This document shows positions 48,570-59,107 of a DNA stretch of 64,000 nt, in pieces (within the stretch, counting starts at the first letter, position 1; each line of letters starts with the position of its first letter). A program made the translations under genes and the position numbers. The notes under the pieces were generated by a model, which had not been told where the DNA came from, did no database searches, and was given only the letters and a program-made list of their open reading frames with translations. Source of the DNA: Symbiodinium microadriaticum. Lineage: Eukaryota > Sar > Dinophyceae > Suessiales > Symbiodiniaceae. The DNA lies in NCBI GenBank assembly GCA_001939145.1, contig LSRX01000359.1, positions 341,508 through 405,507 of the forward strand, in the 5' to 3' direction.

Positions 48570-48770
48570 ATGGCCTCATTCATGATTCACGCGACCTTAA
48601 CTCATAGGCAGGCGATGGAAAGCCATAATCGAGCCTATATACAAAGGCACATGGGAGCACAGCCTGAGGCTGTGGGACTACATTTTTGTTTGGGAACCAT
48701 TTGGCTTCACCAGGAAACTAAAACGCACCTAGACAAAGCTCATTGTTTTGTTTTGCTGACTGCAGGGGTT
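48570..48770 (+). CDS. candidate ORF
   Basis: MASFMIHATLTHRQAMESHN, then QPEAVGLHFCLGTIWLHQET. Ends near CTGACTGCAG. Moderate support. Confidence 0.3.
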
Positions 48771-48887
48771 CAGGTTCAGGGATATTCAGGCTTTGGGGGG
48801 TAAAGGGTTTCAAACCTCTACGAAGGGATGGAGTTCAGGCTTTTGTGGCTTTGCGAGTTTAAATAGCCCTAAACCCGTAACCCGCAG

Positions 48888-48968
48888 AACTCCAGCTGGG
48901 TTTGCAATGCGACCCAGGACGGAGGATCAGGCACAAGTCCAACCGCGCAGGGTTCTTCCTTGCAAGCG
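48888..48968 (+). CDS. exon between inverted arrays
   Basis: GTAACCCGCAG acceptor; NSSWVCNATQDGGSGTSPTA then QGSSLQA (27 codons, phase 0 to 0); donor GCG|GTTGAGGG. Ser/Gly-rich with NSS and NAT glycosylation-type motifs. Confidence 0.5.
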
Positions 48969-49253
48969 GTTGAGGGTTTATAGGGCCTAATTTAGGGTGA
49001 GTAGGTTTAGGGTGAATGAAGTGAGCGTGGAACTTAACGTTGCTTTTTACATGATCTTATGCTGGTTGGAGGATCTCATATGCTGCAAGCGTAGGTACTG
49101 GATCGAGGCTCCATCTCGTGGCCTTAGGATTTTGGGTTCAGGGCTTCAGAGATTAGGTTCTGTACAGGAGTTTAAAGTAGAGCATGGTTAAGGGTGCGGG
49201 GTCAGGGATACAGTTTCGCGTCTGACAGTGTTGCGTCTCGTCTTCCTTTGCAG

Positions 49254-49344
49254 TTGTTGGAGATGGGATGTGACCCTGCTGCTGCCATTGATGTGTCTGT
49301 TTGCTGTCTTCAGTTCTCAACGGCAAATACAGGAGCCGGAATAA
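49254..49344 (+). CDS. exon, weak UBA-like start
   Basis: CTTCCTTTGCAG acceptor; LLEMGCDPAAAIDVSVCCLQ. LLEMGxDPAAA resembles the first helix of UBA domains, but the rest does not convincingly fit. Donor GGAATAA|GTAGGG. Confidence 0.35.
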
Positions 49345-49506
49345 GTAGGGGCGGTATCCGCTTGCAGGCCCCGCGAACCCCCCCCCCCCCCATCCTATGA
49401 TCTGAGACCCAGAGCCATCGGATCCTTACCTTCGTCCCCGGGCCCTAGGCGTCCCCCGGGGAATCCCAAGGCCCCCAAGCCCCGCATCGCAACGCGCCTC
49501 TGACAG

Positions 49507-49575
49507 GAGCAGGTAAAGGTCAAGGAGACGGTGAACAAACACCAACTCGAGCTGGACATCCTACAAATATTATGG
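49507..49575 (+). CDS. exon, coiled-coil-like
   Basis: CTGACAG acceptor; EQVKVKETVNKHQLELDILQ then ILW; very high GC3; donor TATGG|GTTTAGGG. Heptad-like charged helix. Confidence 0.6.
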
Positions 49576-49606
49576 GTTTAGGGTTTAGGGTTTAGGGTAA
49601 TATTTG

Positions 49607-49694
49607 CCCATAGGCCCTTAAGTAGTTCCTTTTTGTGGTTCATGTTTAGACTTCTATAAGGTAGTCCCAAAAAGGAACTACTTGGGGGCCTATG
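49607..49694. mobile_element. hairpin element, family A
   Basis: CCCATAGGCCCTTAAGTAGT ... GGGGGCCTATG, starting 31 bp after the exon at 49575. Confidence 0.85.
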
Positions 49695-50310
49695 CCTATT
49701 TGTGTTGGTGGCAATGTAGTAGGCGGGGTATTTCGGAATGTTCAGGATTTAGTAGGTCCTATGGAGATCCCTCTAGCTAAACACTAAATGCCTAAACCCC
49801 AAAGCCCTAAACCCGAAGCCCTAAACCCCTAGATCCCTACATCCCTAAAGCCCAAACCCCTAAACCCTAAACCCTGAAGCTTCAAGGAGAGGGCAGTTTA
49901 CGTTTCAGCCGCCAGCCTATGGGGGCGCTCAGCTTTAGGGTGCGAATTGTACGGAGTAGAACGGTTTAGGGCTTTAGGGGTTTATGGGTTCAGGGTTTAG
50001 CGATGAAGGGGTTTACGTTTTAGGCTTCCGAGGTACTTGTATTTCCATACCAACTTGTAATTACCGTATCTTTCCATGAACCCTCAAGTTCACTTCGCAA
50101 CTCCCGACATTCCCCGCAGCAGACCCGAAACTCCAACGACCCCCCTGCTTAGGTATTGTGCTGATTCCAACAAGGCCGCAAACAAAACTCTTGAGGTATG
50201 ACGTATTCAACAGATAAAAGCTTTAGTTTTATGTTGGGCCCTGGGGGCTTCGTCTTAAAAGACACAGGGTTTCCAGGACCCCGACTTGAGAGAAGGGCCT
50301 TTATCTGCAG

Positions 50311-50478
50311 TACCGGTTGAAGACAGAAGGGCAGCAGCGACAACGACGACAGTGCCCCGGGATGCGAGGCATCAGCAATGCTTAGGAGGGGAGGTTCGGC
50401 GAGGATCAGGGACGTGTTTTCGAGAAGGATGATGAAGGGGCTCATGACAGGACAGGGACCGTGACGATGACGGCACTA
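50311..50478 (+). CDS. GC3-rich frame with an internal TAG
   Basis: TTATCTGCAG acceptor; YRLKTEGQQRQRRQCPGMRG ISNA, then TAG (50383-50385), then in the same frame EGRFGEDQGRVFEKDDEGAH to TGA. Both halves are GC3-rich. Either two exons, a stop plus chance, or UAG is read as sense. A long minus ORF overlaps. Confidence 0.45.
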
Positions 50479-50715
50479 TGAACATTCGGATCGGGTTTGT
50501 ACATGTGGCAGTGGTGGCAATGATGAAGAGATTTTCACCGATGGCGATGATGATCATGCTGGTTTGGTTCTGATGCAATCAACTTTGAGATTGATGGTGG
50601 AAACCATGGTTATAATTCCTGAACTAAACCTCAAAAATTGCTTCATCGTAACCCAGCTTGTAGCACCCCATAAGCCCTAAAACATTTACTTGGGCTCTTC
50701 GGGACCCGAGCCGCA

Positions 50716-50760
50716 GGAAGCTCAAAAGTTGGAGGAGGAGCTGGAAAAGGAACTGGTGCT
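50716..50760 (+). CDS. exon, coiled-coil-like
   Basis: GAGCCGCAG acceptor; EAQKLEEELEKEL; donor AACTG|GTGCTT; high GC3. The frame also remains open to TAG at about 50814. Confidence 0.5.
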
Positions 50761-51284
50761 TCTCTCAGGGTTCCTCAAAGGGCTTCTATGCGGACTTCGT
50801 CGGGTTCGATTATAGCTTATTGGCTAAATAGTGTTTTTTTGTTTGTGTGGGCTTTGTACAGCAATCCTGGTTTGACATTTGCCGTCAAGGGTTCAAAGTT
50901 CCGGTTCAGGGATCGAACAGCCTGGTGCACAGAAAGCCCCCCCCCCCCCCCCCAAACCCCGCAGCACTAAATCCTTAACTCTGCACCTCTGAACCGCTTT
51001 CGGTTAAAGATCTGAGTAGATTGCAAGTCAGGGTTTGGCCGTTACTGCTATCATTAGTATTGTTATTGTTACACTATTGTTATAATACTAAATTGTGATT
51101 ATTGTTGTTATGCCTGTTGTTGGGATTCTGATTGTCGTGCTCGCGAGGCCTCTTTTCAAGGCCGAAGCTCTGCTGCTTTGGGCAGAAGCCACGGTACCTC
51201 CTCATTCTAGACACAAAGCCTGAAATTAGGTTTCGGACTCAGAATTTTTGTCTTGAACCCATACCCTAAACCCTAGACCCTAAG

Positions 51285-51418
51285 CCCCATATGATGTATT
51301 CTGCCATTCCGGCCCCTGGCATGACTGTTGCTACTGTTTCGTCCCGACAAGCGACGGACGAAGCAGCTGAGAGGGCAAGTCTTTCGGAGACCCTGAAGGG
51401 GGGCAGTGTTGAGACTGG
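51285..51418 (+). CDS. exon, unknown
   Basis: GACCCTAAG acceptor after CCCTAAACCC; PHMMYSAIPAPGMTVATVSS then RQATDEAAERASLSETLKGG; donor CTGG|GTTTTGG. Moderate GC3, good layout. Confidence 0.45.
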
Positions 51419-51553
51419 GTTTTGGAGGGTTGAAAGACCTGGGGATTTACAGGATTTCGGGTTGAAAGTTCGGGCATAAAGTGGCTTAGGGTTTCAGGCA
51501 TTTCAGGCTTCGGGTTCATCTTGGCCTGGAGTTGACTCTGCGCTGCCGCCAAG

Positions 51554-51648
51554 ATGTCCAAGAAGCACGAGGAAAAGCATGCCGCGAACAAGAAAAAGAA
51601 GGAAGAGGAGAAGGCGCCGCCACTGCAGTCGGAAACGCTTCAATCTAG
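51554..51648 (+). CDS. probable first exon, Lys/Glu-rich
   Basis: ATG in the context GCCGCCAAGATGT; MSKKHEEKHAANKKKKEEEK then APPLQSETLQS; very high GC3; donor TCTAG|GTTTTC. Charged N-terminal helix. It could also be internal (AAG acceptor). Confidence 0.6.
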
Positions 51649-52010
51649 GTTTTCTAAACCCGAAGTCCCTCAATATCCCCATCCTTCCTCTCTTCTTGCC
51701 CCCCACTGAAGACCTGCCTGCGTTAATGCCCTCAACAGAACATATTCTGACATGCATCGGTTGGTCAGGATTTGGATAAGGACCTTAGAGTGTTGGGCGA
51801 GTAGGGCCTGGCAGGGGCACATGGGCAGGGCATAGGCATCAAAAAGAAATTGAGAAGCATCTCACAAAATCATAACCATCTTTAAAAATTTGATAAGCAC
51901 GTTGAAAAATCCTAAACCCTCCATGCAATGTTCTTGAAGCCTATGATTTTTTTGATGGCTACCGACTAACGCCTAAACCCTCTTATCATTTTTTAGATGC
52001 TTATCAGTTT

Positions 52011-52358
52011 TTGATGGCTACCGTGGTAATTTTTGTTGATGCTTATCAATTTAGTTTGATGTGTCACCCCATGGGCAGGCTGTGTTCGGTTAAGAAATCA
52101 AGAGTGGTTGCTCTTCCAGTTCGCAAGCAGAGTTCTTTCCAGCGCAAGTGTATCCGGGGCGTTGGCGTTTACCCGGACTATACAGGTATGAAGATGCGGC
52201 ATTGTGAGGAGTATGTCTTCGAACGAAGTACTCGTGACTCCCCAACAACACTGTGTCATCAGCATGTTCTAAAGTCTTTTCCTACTAACCGGGTGTTTGG
52301 GGGAGTGCCTTGGCACAAACCGTCGAAGGAAGTTCTGGAGAAGATTCCTAAACCGTAA
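52011..52358 (+). CDS. candidate ORF, 115 aa
   Basis: MMATVVIFVDAYQFSLMCHP, then KMRHCEEYVFERSTRDSPTT. Not repetitive. Its last codons (KEVLEKIPKP) start a diverged repeat series that continues to about 52620. Confidence 0.4.
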   Translation: MMATVVIFVDAYQFSLMCHPMGRLCSVKKSRVVALPVRKQSSFQRKCIRGVGVYPDYTGMKMRHCEEYVFERSTRDSPTTLCHQHVLKSFPTNRVFGGVPWHKPSKEVLEKIPKP

Positions 52359-52625
52359 ATCCCAAACCATTGAACGAGCTTATGGCTACGGGGAGGATTC
52401 CCAAAGCTTGAACCCAAACTCTAAGCCCTAAACCAATGGAAGGATCTCATGGAGAAGGTCCCCAAACATTGAGCCCCAAACCCTAAGCCATGAAGCCTAA
52501 GCCCCAAACTCTTGAAGGAACGCATGGAGAAGATCCCTAAATTCCAGACCCTAAACCCGAAACCCTAAACACCCAAACCCCAAAAGCCTGAAGGAACTCA
52601 TGAGGAAGATCAAGGAAAGAAAGGA
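52325..52625. repeat. diverged repeat of a coding-like unit with telomere-like spacers
   Basis: GGAG/AAGATYCCYAAA cores at about 52340, 52396, 52456, 52530 and 52607, preceded by GAAGGAAC/T and ATGG, separated by CCCTAAAC-type spacers of 56-77 bp. Confidence 0.6.
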
Positions 52626-53024
52626 GCCATTTTCTCGGCAAAGCCTTGGAAATCACGGGCTTCAAGGGTTCCGATGTCATGTGGGTGGGTGGGGGGCGCA
52701 AAAAGCAGATAGTGAGAGAATCTCCCCTTAAGGGTTCCTTTAAGTGTTGTAGAATGTATAAGCGATCCGTGGGGTTTAGCATGTAGAGGGTCGGAATAAT
52801 TAGTCCTCATCTTTTCAAGAAGTCTTAACCTTTTCCCATTATGGACTGTCGTTTTATAATGTAACTCTAGTATAGTGTCCCCCCACAGGCCCCTCTTGGT
52901 TTTGCGCCTGTGTTGGAAGTATATGGCAGCTTCATCAGGGTCTTCCGTGGCTCTCTGGGGGATAGCATGGATTCTACAGGTTTAGGGTTTAGGGAGGAGA
53001 CTACTGTCCATTAAGAGGGTTCAT

Positions 53025-53440
53025 GTGGAATTCCATGTGCGGTTTGGGAAGCGTGCGTGTCAGGCTTCTATCAGGACATGTGGCTGCACAGGGGGGTGGG
53101 GAGGGAGGGAGTCGGGTGTTCTTGTAGAGCTTCGGTTGCTGCGAGTACTGGCGGGTTTGTCGCTGTACATCATGTCAAAGAGACCATGGACAGAAGGCCA
53201 ATGCAGTCTGCACGTTCCGGTCTTTCAGCATCAGCGTTTACTGCACCAGTTGTGTGCATTGGGCTTCCCAACTTCGATCACGCCTCAGGACCCAGTCGAA
53301 TTCCATCATGTCGTTGCTTCAGGTTTTTCGGACATTGGTATGTTGGATGCCGAGCCAGCTCAGCAACTCCAACAGACAGCCGCGCAGAGAGAGAGAGAGA
53401 GGCACAAGGTCACGAAGTCTCAGAGCGTGATACGGGGCAG
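53025..53440 (+). CDS. candidate coding region before trinucleotide repeat
   Basis: Frame with SLHVPVFQHQRLLHQLCALG, EFHHVVASGFSDIGMLDAEP then QQLQQTAAQREREREHK-like charge, running into a CTG/TAC repeat. Could be real; two other frames are open. Confidence 0.3.
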
Positions 53441-53444
53441 CCAT

Positions 53445-53575
53445 GATGCTGCTGCTGCGGCTGCTGCTGCTGCTACTACTACTACTACTACTACTACAAC
53501 AACAACAACTACTACTACTACTACTACTACTTATTACTACTACTTATTACTACTACTTATTACTACTACTTATTG

Positions 53576-53624
<49 letters not shown>

Positions 53625-53640
53625 CACTACTACTGCTATT
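53445..53640. repeat. (CTG)n and (TAC)n trinucleotide array
   Basis: CTG block then TAC/TAT triplets; poly-Leu, poly-Thr and poly-Tyr ORFs are artefacts. Confidence 0.95.
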
Positions 53641-53828
53641 GCTACCGCTAGTGCTAAAGCTGCTGCTACTGCTAACATGCGGTTTGCTGTATGTCGCACG
53701 AAGGGCACTGCGAGCTCTGATGCTAGTCAGGGTTGATTGATAGCAGCAGGAACCAGGCCAGTGAGTACACCGAGGTCATTCAGAAAGTCCTAGGTCATGT
53801 TTTCCTTACTCCGCCCAGGAACCACCAG

Positions 53829-54010
53829 CGGGATTTGGAGACGGCCAAGACACAGGCAGCAGATATGGAGTGCTCAGTTCTGTGTGATCCTTCCTGGAGT
53901 CACTCTTTACGGACTGGCTATGCTCCTAAAGATGCACTGCAAGGGGTACCCCATGTCGCGGATAAGCTATGAACTCGATCAGCACGACCCAGGCCCTACA
54001 AACTCGGGCT
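53829..54010 (+). CDS. coding region with membrane helix (frame change inside)
   Basis: CGGGATTTGG..: RDLETAKTQAADMEC in one frame, then FCVILPGVTLYGLAMLLKMH CKGYPMSRISYELDQHDPG in another. Both halves are GC3-rich, so a short intron or an indel lies near 53875. Hydrophobic helix followed by a basic loop. Confidence 0.5.
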
Positions 54011-54382
54011 TGAAAATCTTAGTGTTTAGGGTTTACTTCAGTTGTGGTTCGGAGGCATGTCTGGGCTGTTCTACAGGATTGGCTTTGGATGGATTGTACA
54101 ATTGCCAGTGACAGTAACCTAGTAAGACACTTTTCAAGTTATCGGGACACCTGGGTGGCCTGAAGTACTGACGCTAAAGGGGAGCTTCATTGAGCACTGA
54201 CGGCTTAAACAGAACATACCCTTGTTTTGAGCTGCAGCAGCCTAAACAAACCCCTGAGCTCTAAATTTAAGCCCTCCCGAGCAGATCTTGGATGCATGAC
54301 CTGTCTTGTGTGCCTAGCGCTTGCAATACGCAAATGAGGGTCTTTAGTGAGTTAGGGCCTTATTTTTCTGTTTAGTGCTGTA

Positions 54383-54472
54383 CCCAGAGGCCCCTAAGTA
54401 GTTCCTTTTTGTGTTTCATATTTAGAATCCTAGAAGGTAATCCCAAAAAGGAGCTACTTAGGGGCCTATGGG
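54383..54472. mobile_element. hairpin element, family A
   Basis: CCCAGAGGCCCCTAAGTAGT ... GGGGCCTATGGG, TA both sides. Confidence 0.9.
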
Positions 54473-54499
54473 TAGAAGCCCTATAAACCCTATAAGNTA

Positions 54500-54645
54500 C
54501 CCATAGGCCCCTAAGTAGTTCCTTTTTGGCATTACCTCATAGGATTCTAAAAATGAAACACAAAAAGGAACTACGTCTATATAGGTAGATCCTAAATTCT
54601 TTGTAGAAGGTAATCCCAAAAAGGAGCTACTTAGGGGCCTATGGG
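54500..54645. mobile_element. hairpin element, family A, rearranged, beside N (54496)
   Basis: Left arm, loop and right arm, then a second right arm (AGGTAATCCCAAAAAGGAGC..). The block AGAAGCCCTATAAACCCTATAAG occurs both before the N and after this element, so the assembly here may be chimeric. Confidence 0.7.
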
Positions 54646-54970
54646 TAGAAGCCCTATAAACCCTATAAGCCCTAAACCTTAAACCCTAAACCCTATAAGC
54701 CCATAAACCCTATAAGCCCCATAAACCCTATAAGCCCCATAAGCCCTATAAGCCCTATAAACCCTATGGGTGTTGGTCAGCATCGAGGTCAGACTTCAGC
54801 CTTCACAGCGCCCAGAAAGCCTCCAACTCGAATCAACTTGAGGGTCCCTTATCAATCATTGTATCTGTAGTCATACTGTTTAGGGTTTGTAATTGAGGGT
54901 TGAGAGTTTCGGGTTTAGGGTTTCGGGTTCTCCAACTCGAATCAACATTAGGGCTCCTTATCATTGTATA

Positions 54971-55067
54971 CCCATAGGCCATAGGCTCCATAGAAGTTCC
55001 TTTTTGGGATTACCTTACAGAATCCTAAATATAAGCCCCAAAAGGAACTACCATGGAGCCTGTTTGT
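54971..55067. mobile_element. hairpin element, family A (diverged)
   Basis: CCCATAGGCCATAGGCTCCATAGAAGTTCC ... GGAACTACCATGGAGCCTG. Confidence 0.7.
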
Positions 55068-55446
55068 ATGTAGTAATATATTTATTATACCCCAAAATCC
55101 CATTCAAGAACGTTGATGTTTCAGAGGATGCTGGGCTGTGATGTAGAGGCCTTATGATTCAACCAGGGTTTGTGGCTGTGGGGGCTGTATACGATACGAC
55201 GATCCAAAAGCCAGGACATGTAGACAGTAACTACTGTACAAGTTCTAAGTAGGCTCAAAAGCCTGAAGAGATGAAACAAGAATCTCAGTCAGCGTATTTT
55301 TGTATGGTATGCTCCCGAACTCCATGTTATAGGTTTCCGCGATTCAAAGCCACAGGCAACGGCCACAAAACGCCCTCACTAGACCCTAAGCCTGAAACAC
55401 TAAAGCCTAAATCCAATGCCTTCCCTCCGACCATGGCCCACGCCAG

Positions 55447-55485
55447 TTGAAAACCCTCGGGAAGCAGTACTTTGCCGACGAGCAG
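55447..55485 (+). CDS. short exon with GC donor
   Basis: CACGCCAG acceptor; LKTLGKQYFADEQ (13 codons, phase 0); donor GAGCAG|GCACTC; all third positions G/C but two. A good GC-AG example. Confidence 0.55.
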
Positions 55486-56097
55486 GCACTCGAATTAACG
55501 ATGTTTTGGATATATAAAGGCTTCTATAATTCGGAAATAGGGATATAAGTTGTATTAATGGTTCTACAGGGGTTTACCGTCATAACGTTTCTATGAGTCG
55601 TGAAGGGCTATGAGAACGCCACGTGCTTTGTTCTCCCGCGGTCTCGTTGGTACTTGCTGTTGTGGGAATCGGGCTCTAGTTAGGGCTCTAAAGTTTCTTT
55701 ATTTAGTGTTCATAGTCTTCGGTGTTGTGTGATCTTGATGTGTGCTTCCAGGGGTAGGGCGCTTATCGGGTCTAAGTCCAATGTGTGAACTGCTGGACTT
55801 GGGCTTAGGGTTTCCATGCAAGCAGAAGCTCCCACCCTAGGGTTTAGGTCGAAGAAGACAAGAATTCGCACAAGGTTACACGGTTCAGACCCTAAACCCC
55901 CTAAACCCCTAAAAGGAGACCTCGTTGGATATTGCGGATGTGGCCTCTTTATGTAACCCTCGCTCCAGGCCTCCGGATTCTGGCAGTTACTTTTTATCCA
56001 CATCCTATCCCTAAACCCCTAATTAAACCCGAAACCCCAGATACACCCTAAACCCCCAAAAAGAGTAGCTCTGGAATGGTAGACCCGAAACCCTAAG

Positions 56098-56143
56098 TTC
56101 CGACGCAAGAGCCAAGAGTGCCGCGGCAGCCCTTCTAAGTCAG
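56098..56143 (+). CDS. short exon, basic
   Basis: CCCTAAG acceptor; FRRKSQECRGSPSKS; donor TCAG|GTAAAT; very high GC3. Confidence 0.55.
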
Positions 56144-56321
56144 GTAAATGTTGACTGACTCAGTGGAGTTAAGGGGGAATCTAAGAGGGTTTAGGGTTTA
56201 GTGAAACAGTCTAAGCATCATGCAGGGCTTTAAAAATTTGGTTGCAGCCTGAGCCTTGCTCGGCTGAAGATTTCGGGTCTCGGAAAGAAGGCGCGTGTGG
56301 GGGCGTGGGGGGTGGGGGCAG

Positions 56322-56378
56322 GGGTCTGACGACATCGGCGCGTTCCTGAGCAGAGTTATCCTTCCAGGGCAGGCCAGG
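56322..56378 (+). CDS. exon, 19 codons phase 0 to 0
   Basis: GGGGGCAG acceptor; GSDDIGAFLSRVILPGQAR; donor CCAGG|GTCTAGGG then TTTAGGG array. Very high GC3. Confidence 0.55.
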
Positions 56379-56499
56379 GTCTAGGGTTTTAGGGTTTAGG
56401 GGTTTAGGGTTTGGGGTTTAGGGTTTAGGGATTAGGGCTTAGGGTTCAAGCACTCGTTTGCTACTAAGCCTTTCAACCCTAGACCCTGGAACCCTCTAG

Positions 56500-56598
56500 A
56501 CCATTTCCGATGGAAGGAATACCTGCTGCACGCCGACAACTGGTCGTCCAACTTTGACGACCGCCTTTGGGTCAGGGGCGTCGAGAAGGAAGATGAAG
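56500..56598 (+). CDS. exon, folded-domain-like
   Basis: CCCTCTAG acceptor; HFRWKEYLLHADNWSSNFDD then RLWVRGVEKEDE; donor GAAG|GTTCTG; very high GC3. Aromatic and acidic; family not recognised. A minus ORF across it is a shadow. Confidence 0.6.
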
Positions 56599-56789
56599 GT
56601 TCTGGACTCAGATCGGAGAGCTTTGTTGGCAGGTTCTTCCTGGGCACGCTTAGTATGTAGTCTCAGTTCGGTACCATGCTGAGCAAGGCGAAGACCAGTG
56701 CTCTGTAACGTACGGCCCAAAGGTTTGCATTGCCATTGAGCTCCACAGCTATAAGGCATTAGCGTGGTCTTCCTGAGGTCTGTTGGAAT

Positions 56790-57206
56790 TTGTCCCGTGG
56801 CGCTCACTTAGTTCGTGCTCTTAGGTGCTTGAAGAAGTGCTGCTGGTGTCTGCTGCTTGCTTGGCTGCTTGTGCTGCTGCCAAGTCTTCTGCCAACTCTG
56901 CTGCTGCTACACCACACGCTATACTCGCAACATTCCCTGCAACTACCTTCTTATAAGTGCAGCGATTGCTACCGCTACTCGGTGCCCCAGTGTAAATTGC
57001 CCCCGAATTGCTGCGCGGACTTGTTGCCAACATCTTGTCAGAGAGAGTATGGCTTTGCGCTTCGGAAGCCTAATACATTGCAGCCCTCATGGTTTTGGGA
57101 TGTGGGAAAGCACAAGTGCCAAGACATTGGGCTCCATGTTATACATAAGACTGTGTGGGAGAGCACGATCTCGCGGCTTTGGGAACTGTGTCTTTGTTGT
57201 GTCTGA
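56790..57206 (+). CDS. candidate ORF, 138 aa, Leu-rich start
   Basis: MSRGAHLVRALRCLKKCCWC, a Leu-rich hydrophobic stretch made of CTG/TGC repeats, then SDCYRYSVPQCKLPPNCC and WFWDVGKHKCQDIGLHVI. Could be a secreted Cys-rich protein or chance. Confidence 0.35.
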   Translation: MSRGAHLVRALRCLKKCCWCLLLAWLLVLLPSLLPTLLLLHHTLYSQHSLQLPSYKCSDCYRYSVPQCKLPPNCCADLLPTSCQREYGFALRKPNTLQPSWFWDVGKHKCQDIGLHVIHKTVWESTISRLWELCLCCV

Positions 57207-57315
57207 TTGGGTGTTTTCTTCGTAACCGAGGAATGTTCATATATGAAAATCGACATGCCAAGGAGTTTAGCTTAGGCGACCCACTTCCGCGGCCCCTTTT
57301 TTTGAGCTCTCCTTC

Positions 57316-57484
57316 CCCTAAACCCTAAACTCCCTACACTCCCTAAGCCCCATAAGCCCTAAGCAGCAAAAGCCCTAAACCCTAAACTCCCTACACTCCC
57401 TAAGCCCCATAAGCCCTAAGCAGCAAAAGCCCTAAACCCTAAACTCCCTACACTCCCTAAGCCCTATAAGCCCTAAACTGCAAG
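57316..57484. repeat. 57-bp tandem repeat, three copies, telomere-like units inside
   Basis: CCCTAAACCCTAAACTCCCTACACTCC... begins at 57316, 57373 and 57430; copies 1 and 2 are almost identical. Confidence 0.95.
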
Positions 57485-57495
57485 AGAGCCCTGAG

Positions 57496-57578
57496 CAAGG
57501 AAAGGGCTTCTGGCTGGAGAGCAAGAATGGCTCCGAGATAAAGTTGGAAACGCTCCAGACGAAGCAGCCCGGACTTTG
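57496..57578 (+). CDS. exon, charged
   Basis: AGCCCTGAG acceptor after the C-strand repeat; QGKGFWLESKNGSEIKLETL then QTKQPGL; very high GC3; possible donor ACTTT|GTGCCA. Confidence 0.6.
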
Positions 57579-57712
57579 TGCCAAAATCCCTAAACCCTTA
57601 AACCCCTGAGCCCTAAACCCCTCAACCCTGAAAGCCCTGAACCCTAAAGCCCTAAACCCTTAAACCCCTAAACCCCGAAGCCCTAAATCCCTAAACCCCC
57701 CAAGCCCTCGAA

Positions 57713-57758
57713 CAGAAACTCGGGCAGGGGAGCCCCTTCATCCTAAGACTACTGAGAG
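57713..57758 (+). CDS. short exon
   Basis: CCCCCAAG acceptor; LEQKLGQGSPFILRLLRG; donor GGGGC|GTCCTC. Confidence 0.4.
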
Positions 57759-57939
57759 GGGCGTCCTCAACACAAAAAACAGAACCCTAAACCCTACAAA
57801 ACCCTAAACAGAGCCCTAAACCCTGAACCCTACATTTTAAACCGTATACCCTATACCCTAACCCTAAACCCGAAACAGAACCCCCCCTAAACCCTAAACC
57901 CTCAGAGTCCTCAGGATGCAGGATCCAGGATTAAGGCGA

Positions 57940-58160
57940 TCAGGCTTTGGGGTTTGCACTTTGGTCTAGGAGGAGAGGAACTCGGGTTGGGGGTTTGGGG
58001 CTTAGGCTTTGGAGTTTAGGATTTAGGGTTTTGGGTTTTGGGTTTTTGGTTTAGAGTTCAGGGTTTAGGGTTTAGGGTTCAGGCTTTGGGGTTTAGGCTT
58101 TAGGGTTTGGGTTCAGGGCTTCAAGCCTTAAATTTTTGGGTTCAGGGTTTACGACTGCAG
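57940..58160. repeat. TTTAGGG/TTTGGGG-rich region
   Basis: GGGTTTTGGG, GGTTTAGGG and GGCTTTGGGG units, diverged. Confidence 0.8.
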
Positions 58161-58343
58161 GATGGAGGTCTGGGTCTGGGGTTCAGGGTCTAAGGCCAGG
58201 GTATGTATAAGGTCTAGGCGTCCGGATTTAGATTTGAGGGTGCACCATCTGGCATTAAAGTTAAGCTGTACCAGTTCTTGGAATGCCAACCGTCATGAAC
58301 CCCAATCCCGGCTCATGCCCCCCACAAGCCCCAAAGCCCTGAG

Positions 58344-58467
58344 CATTGATGAGGCCACCGGACGAGCAGAAGCAGCACTTCCCGGTGAAGATCACGTGGA
58401 AGCTCTACAAATTGTCCAACATCACCGAGGTGCACCTGAACTCCGATTTGAATCTTCTACGATTCAG
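58344..58467 (+). CDS. exon, strand-rich
   Basis: AGCCCTGAG acceptor; LMRPPDEQKQHFPVKITWKL then YKLSNITEVHLNSD; very high GC3; donor TTCAG|GTTTTG. A second open frame has lower GC3. Unknown family. Confidence 0.6.
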
Positions 58468-58689
58468 GTTTTGCGTCTTCAGGGTCTAGATTGCATGGTT
58501 AGGGTTTAGATGGGTTTAGGGTTTGGGGCTTAGGGTTTAGGGTAGACAGATACCGACAAGAAGCCAAATCCGAACACGGTGAGATACAGGCTTTGTCGTT
58601 CATAGGCAGTGTGATAACAACCTAAACCCACGCCCTAAACCTTAAACCCTCAACCCTACCTCGATGTACTAAACCCTATACCCAAGTAC

Positions 58690-58775
58690 GTAATATAGAA
58701 GCCAAATAAGTACCGATATTTTACAAATCGACTATAAAGGAGCCCAAAACCCTTTTCAGCCCCTACATTACACCC
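58690..58775. mobile_element. hairpin element, family B (short)
   Basis: GTAATATAGAAGCCAAATAAG, TATAAAGGAGCCCAAAACCC, CCCCTACATTACACC. Confidence 0.6.
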
Positions 58776-58830
58776 ATGTACTAAACCCTCTACCCTACAC
58801 CCCAACCCCAAATCCTATTCCAGATTCTAG

Positions 58831-58910
58831 ACGGCGAACTTGCTGGATGGAAACAGGACCTTCAACAAGACAACCATTCAGCCCCGGCGACACTACTCAT
58901 GCACGAAGCC
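58831..58910 (+). CDS. exon, unknown
   Basis: AGATTCTAG acceptor; DGELAGWKQDLQQDNHSAPA then TLLMHEALY. The frame continues open for about 70 further codons through CCCTAAA units. Confidence 0.45.
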
Positions 58911-59065
58911 CTGTACCCTAAACCCGAACCCCTGTTCAGCCCCCACATTACCCATGCACTAAACCCTCCACGCCGAAACCCAATTCAGCCCCCAGATTCC
59001 CCTAAGAAGCCAGGGACCCGATGCTCATGTCGCCACTCCGAAATCCGCCATCCCCTTGGCTGCAG

Positions 59066-59107
59066 GATAAGACGGGGCCGTCGGGGCGACCCTCCTGGTT
59101 CCCAGAG
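59066..59107 (+). CDS. short exon, 14 codons phase 0 to 0
   Basis: TTGGCTGCAG acceptor; DKTGPSGRPSWFPE; donor CAGAG|GTGGGT then TTTAGGG units; very high GC3. Confidence 0.55.

Noticed and set aside
58162..58509. 115-codon ORF starting MEVWVWGSGS
   Set aside because: It covers telomere-like sequence first and a lower-GC3 frame over the exon at 58344-58467, which reads better in another frame.
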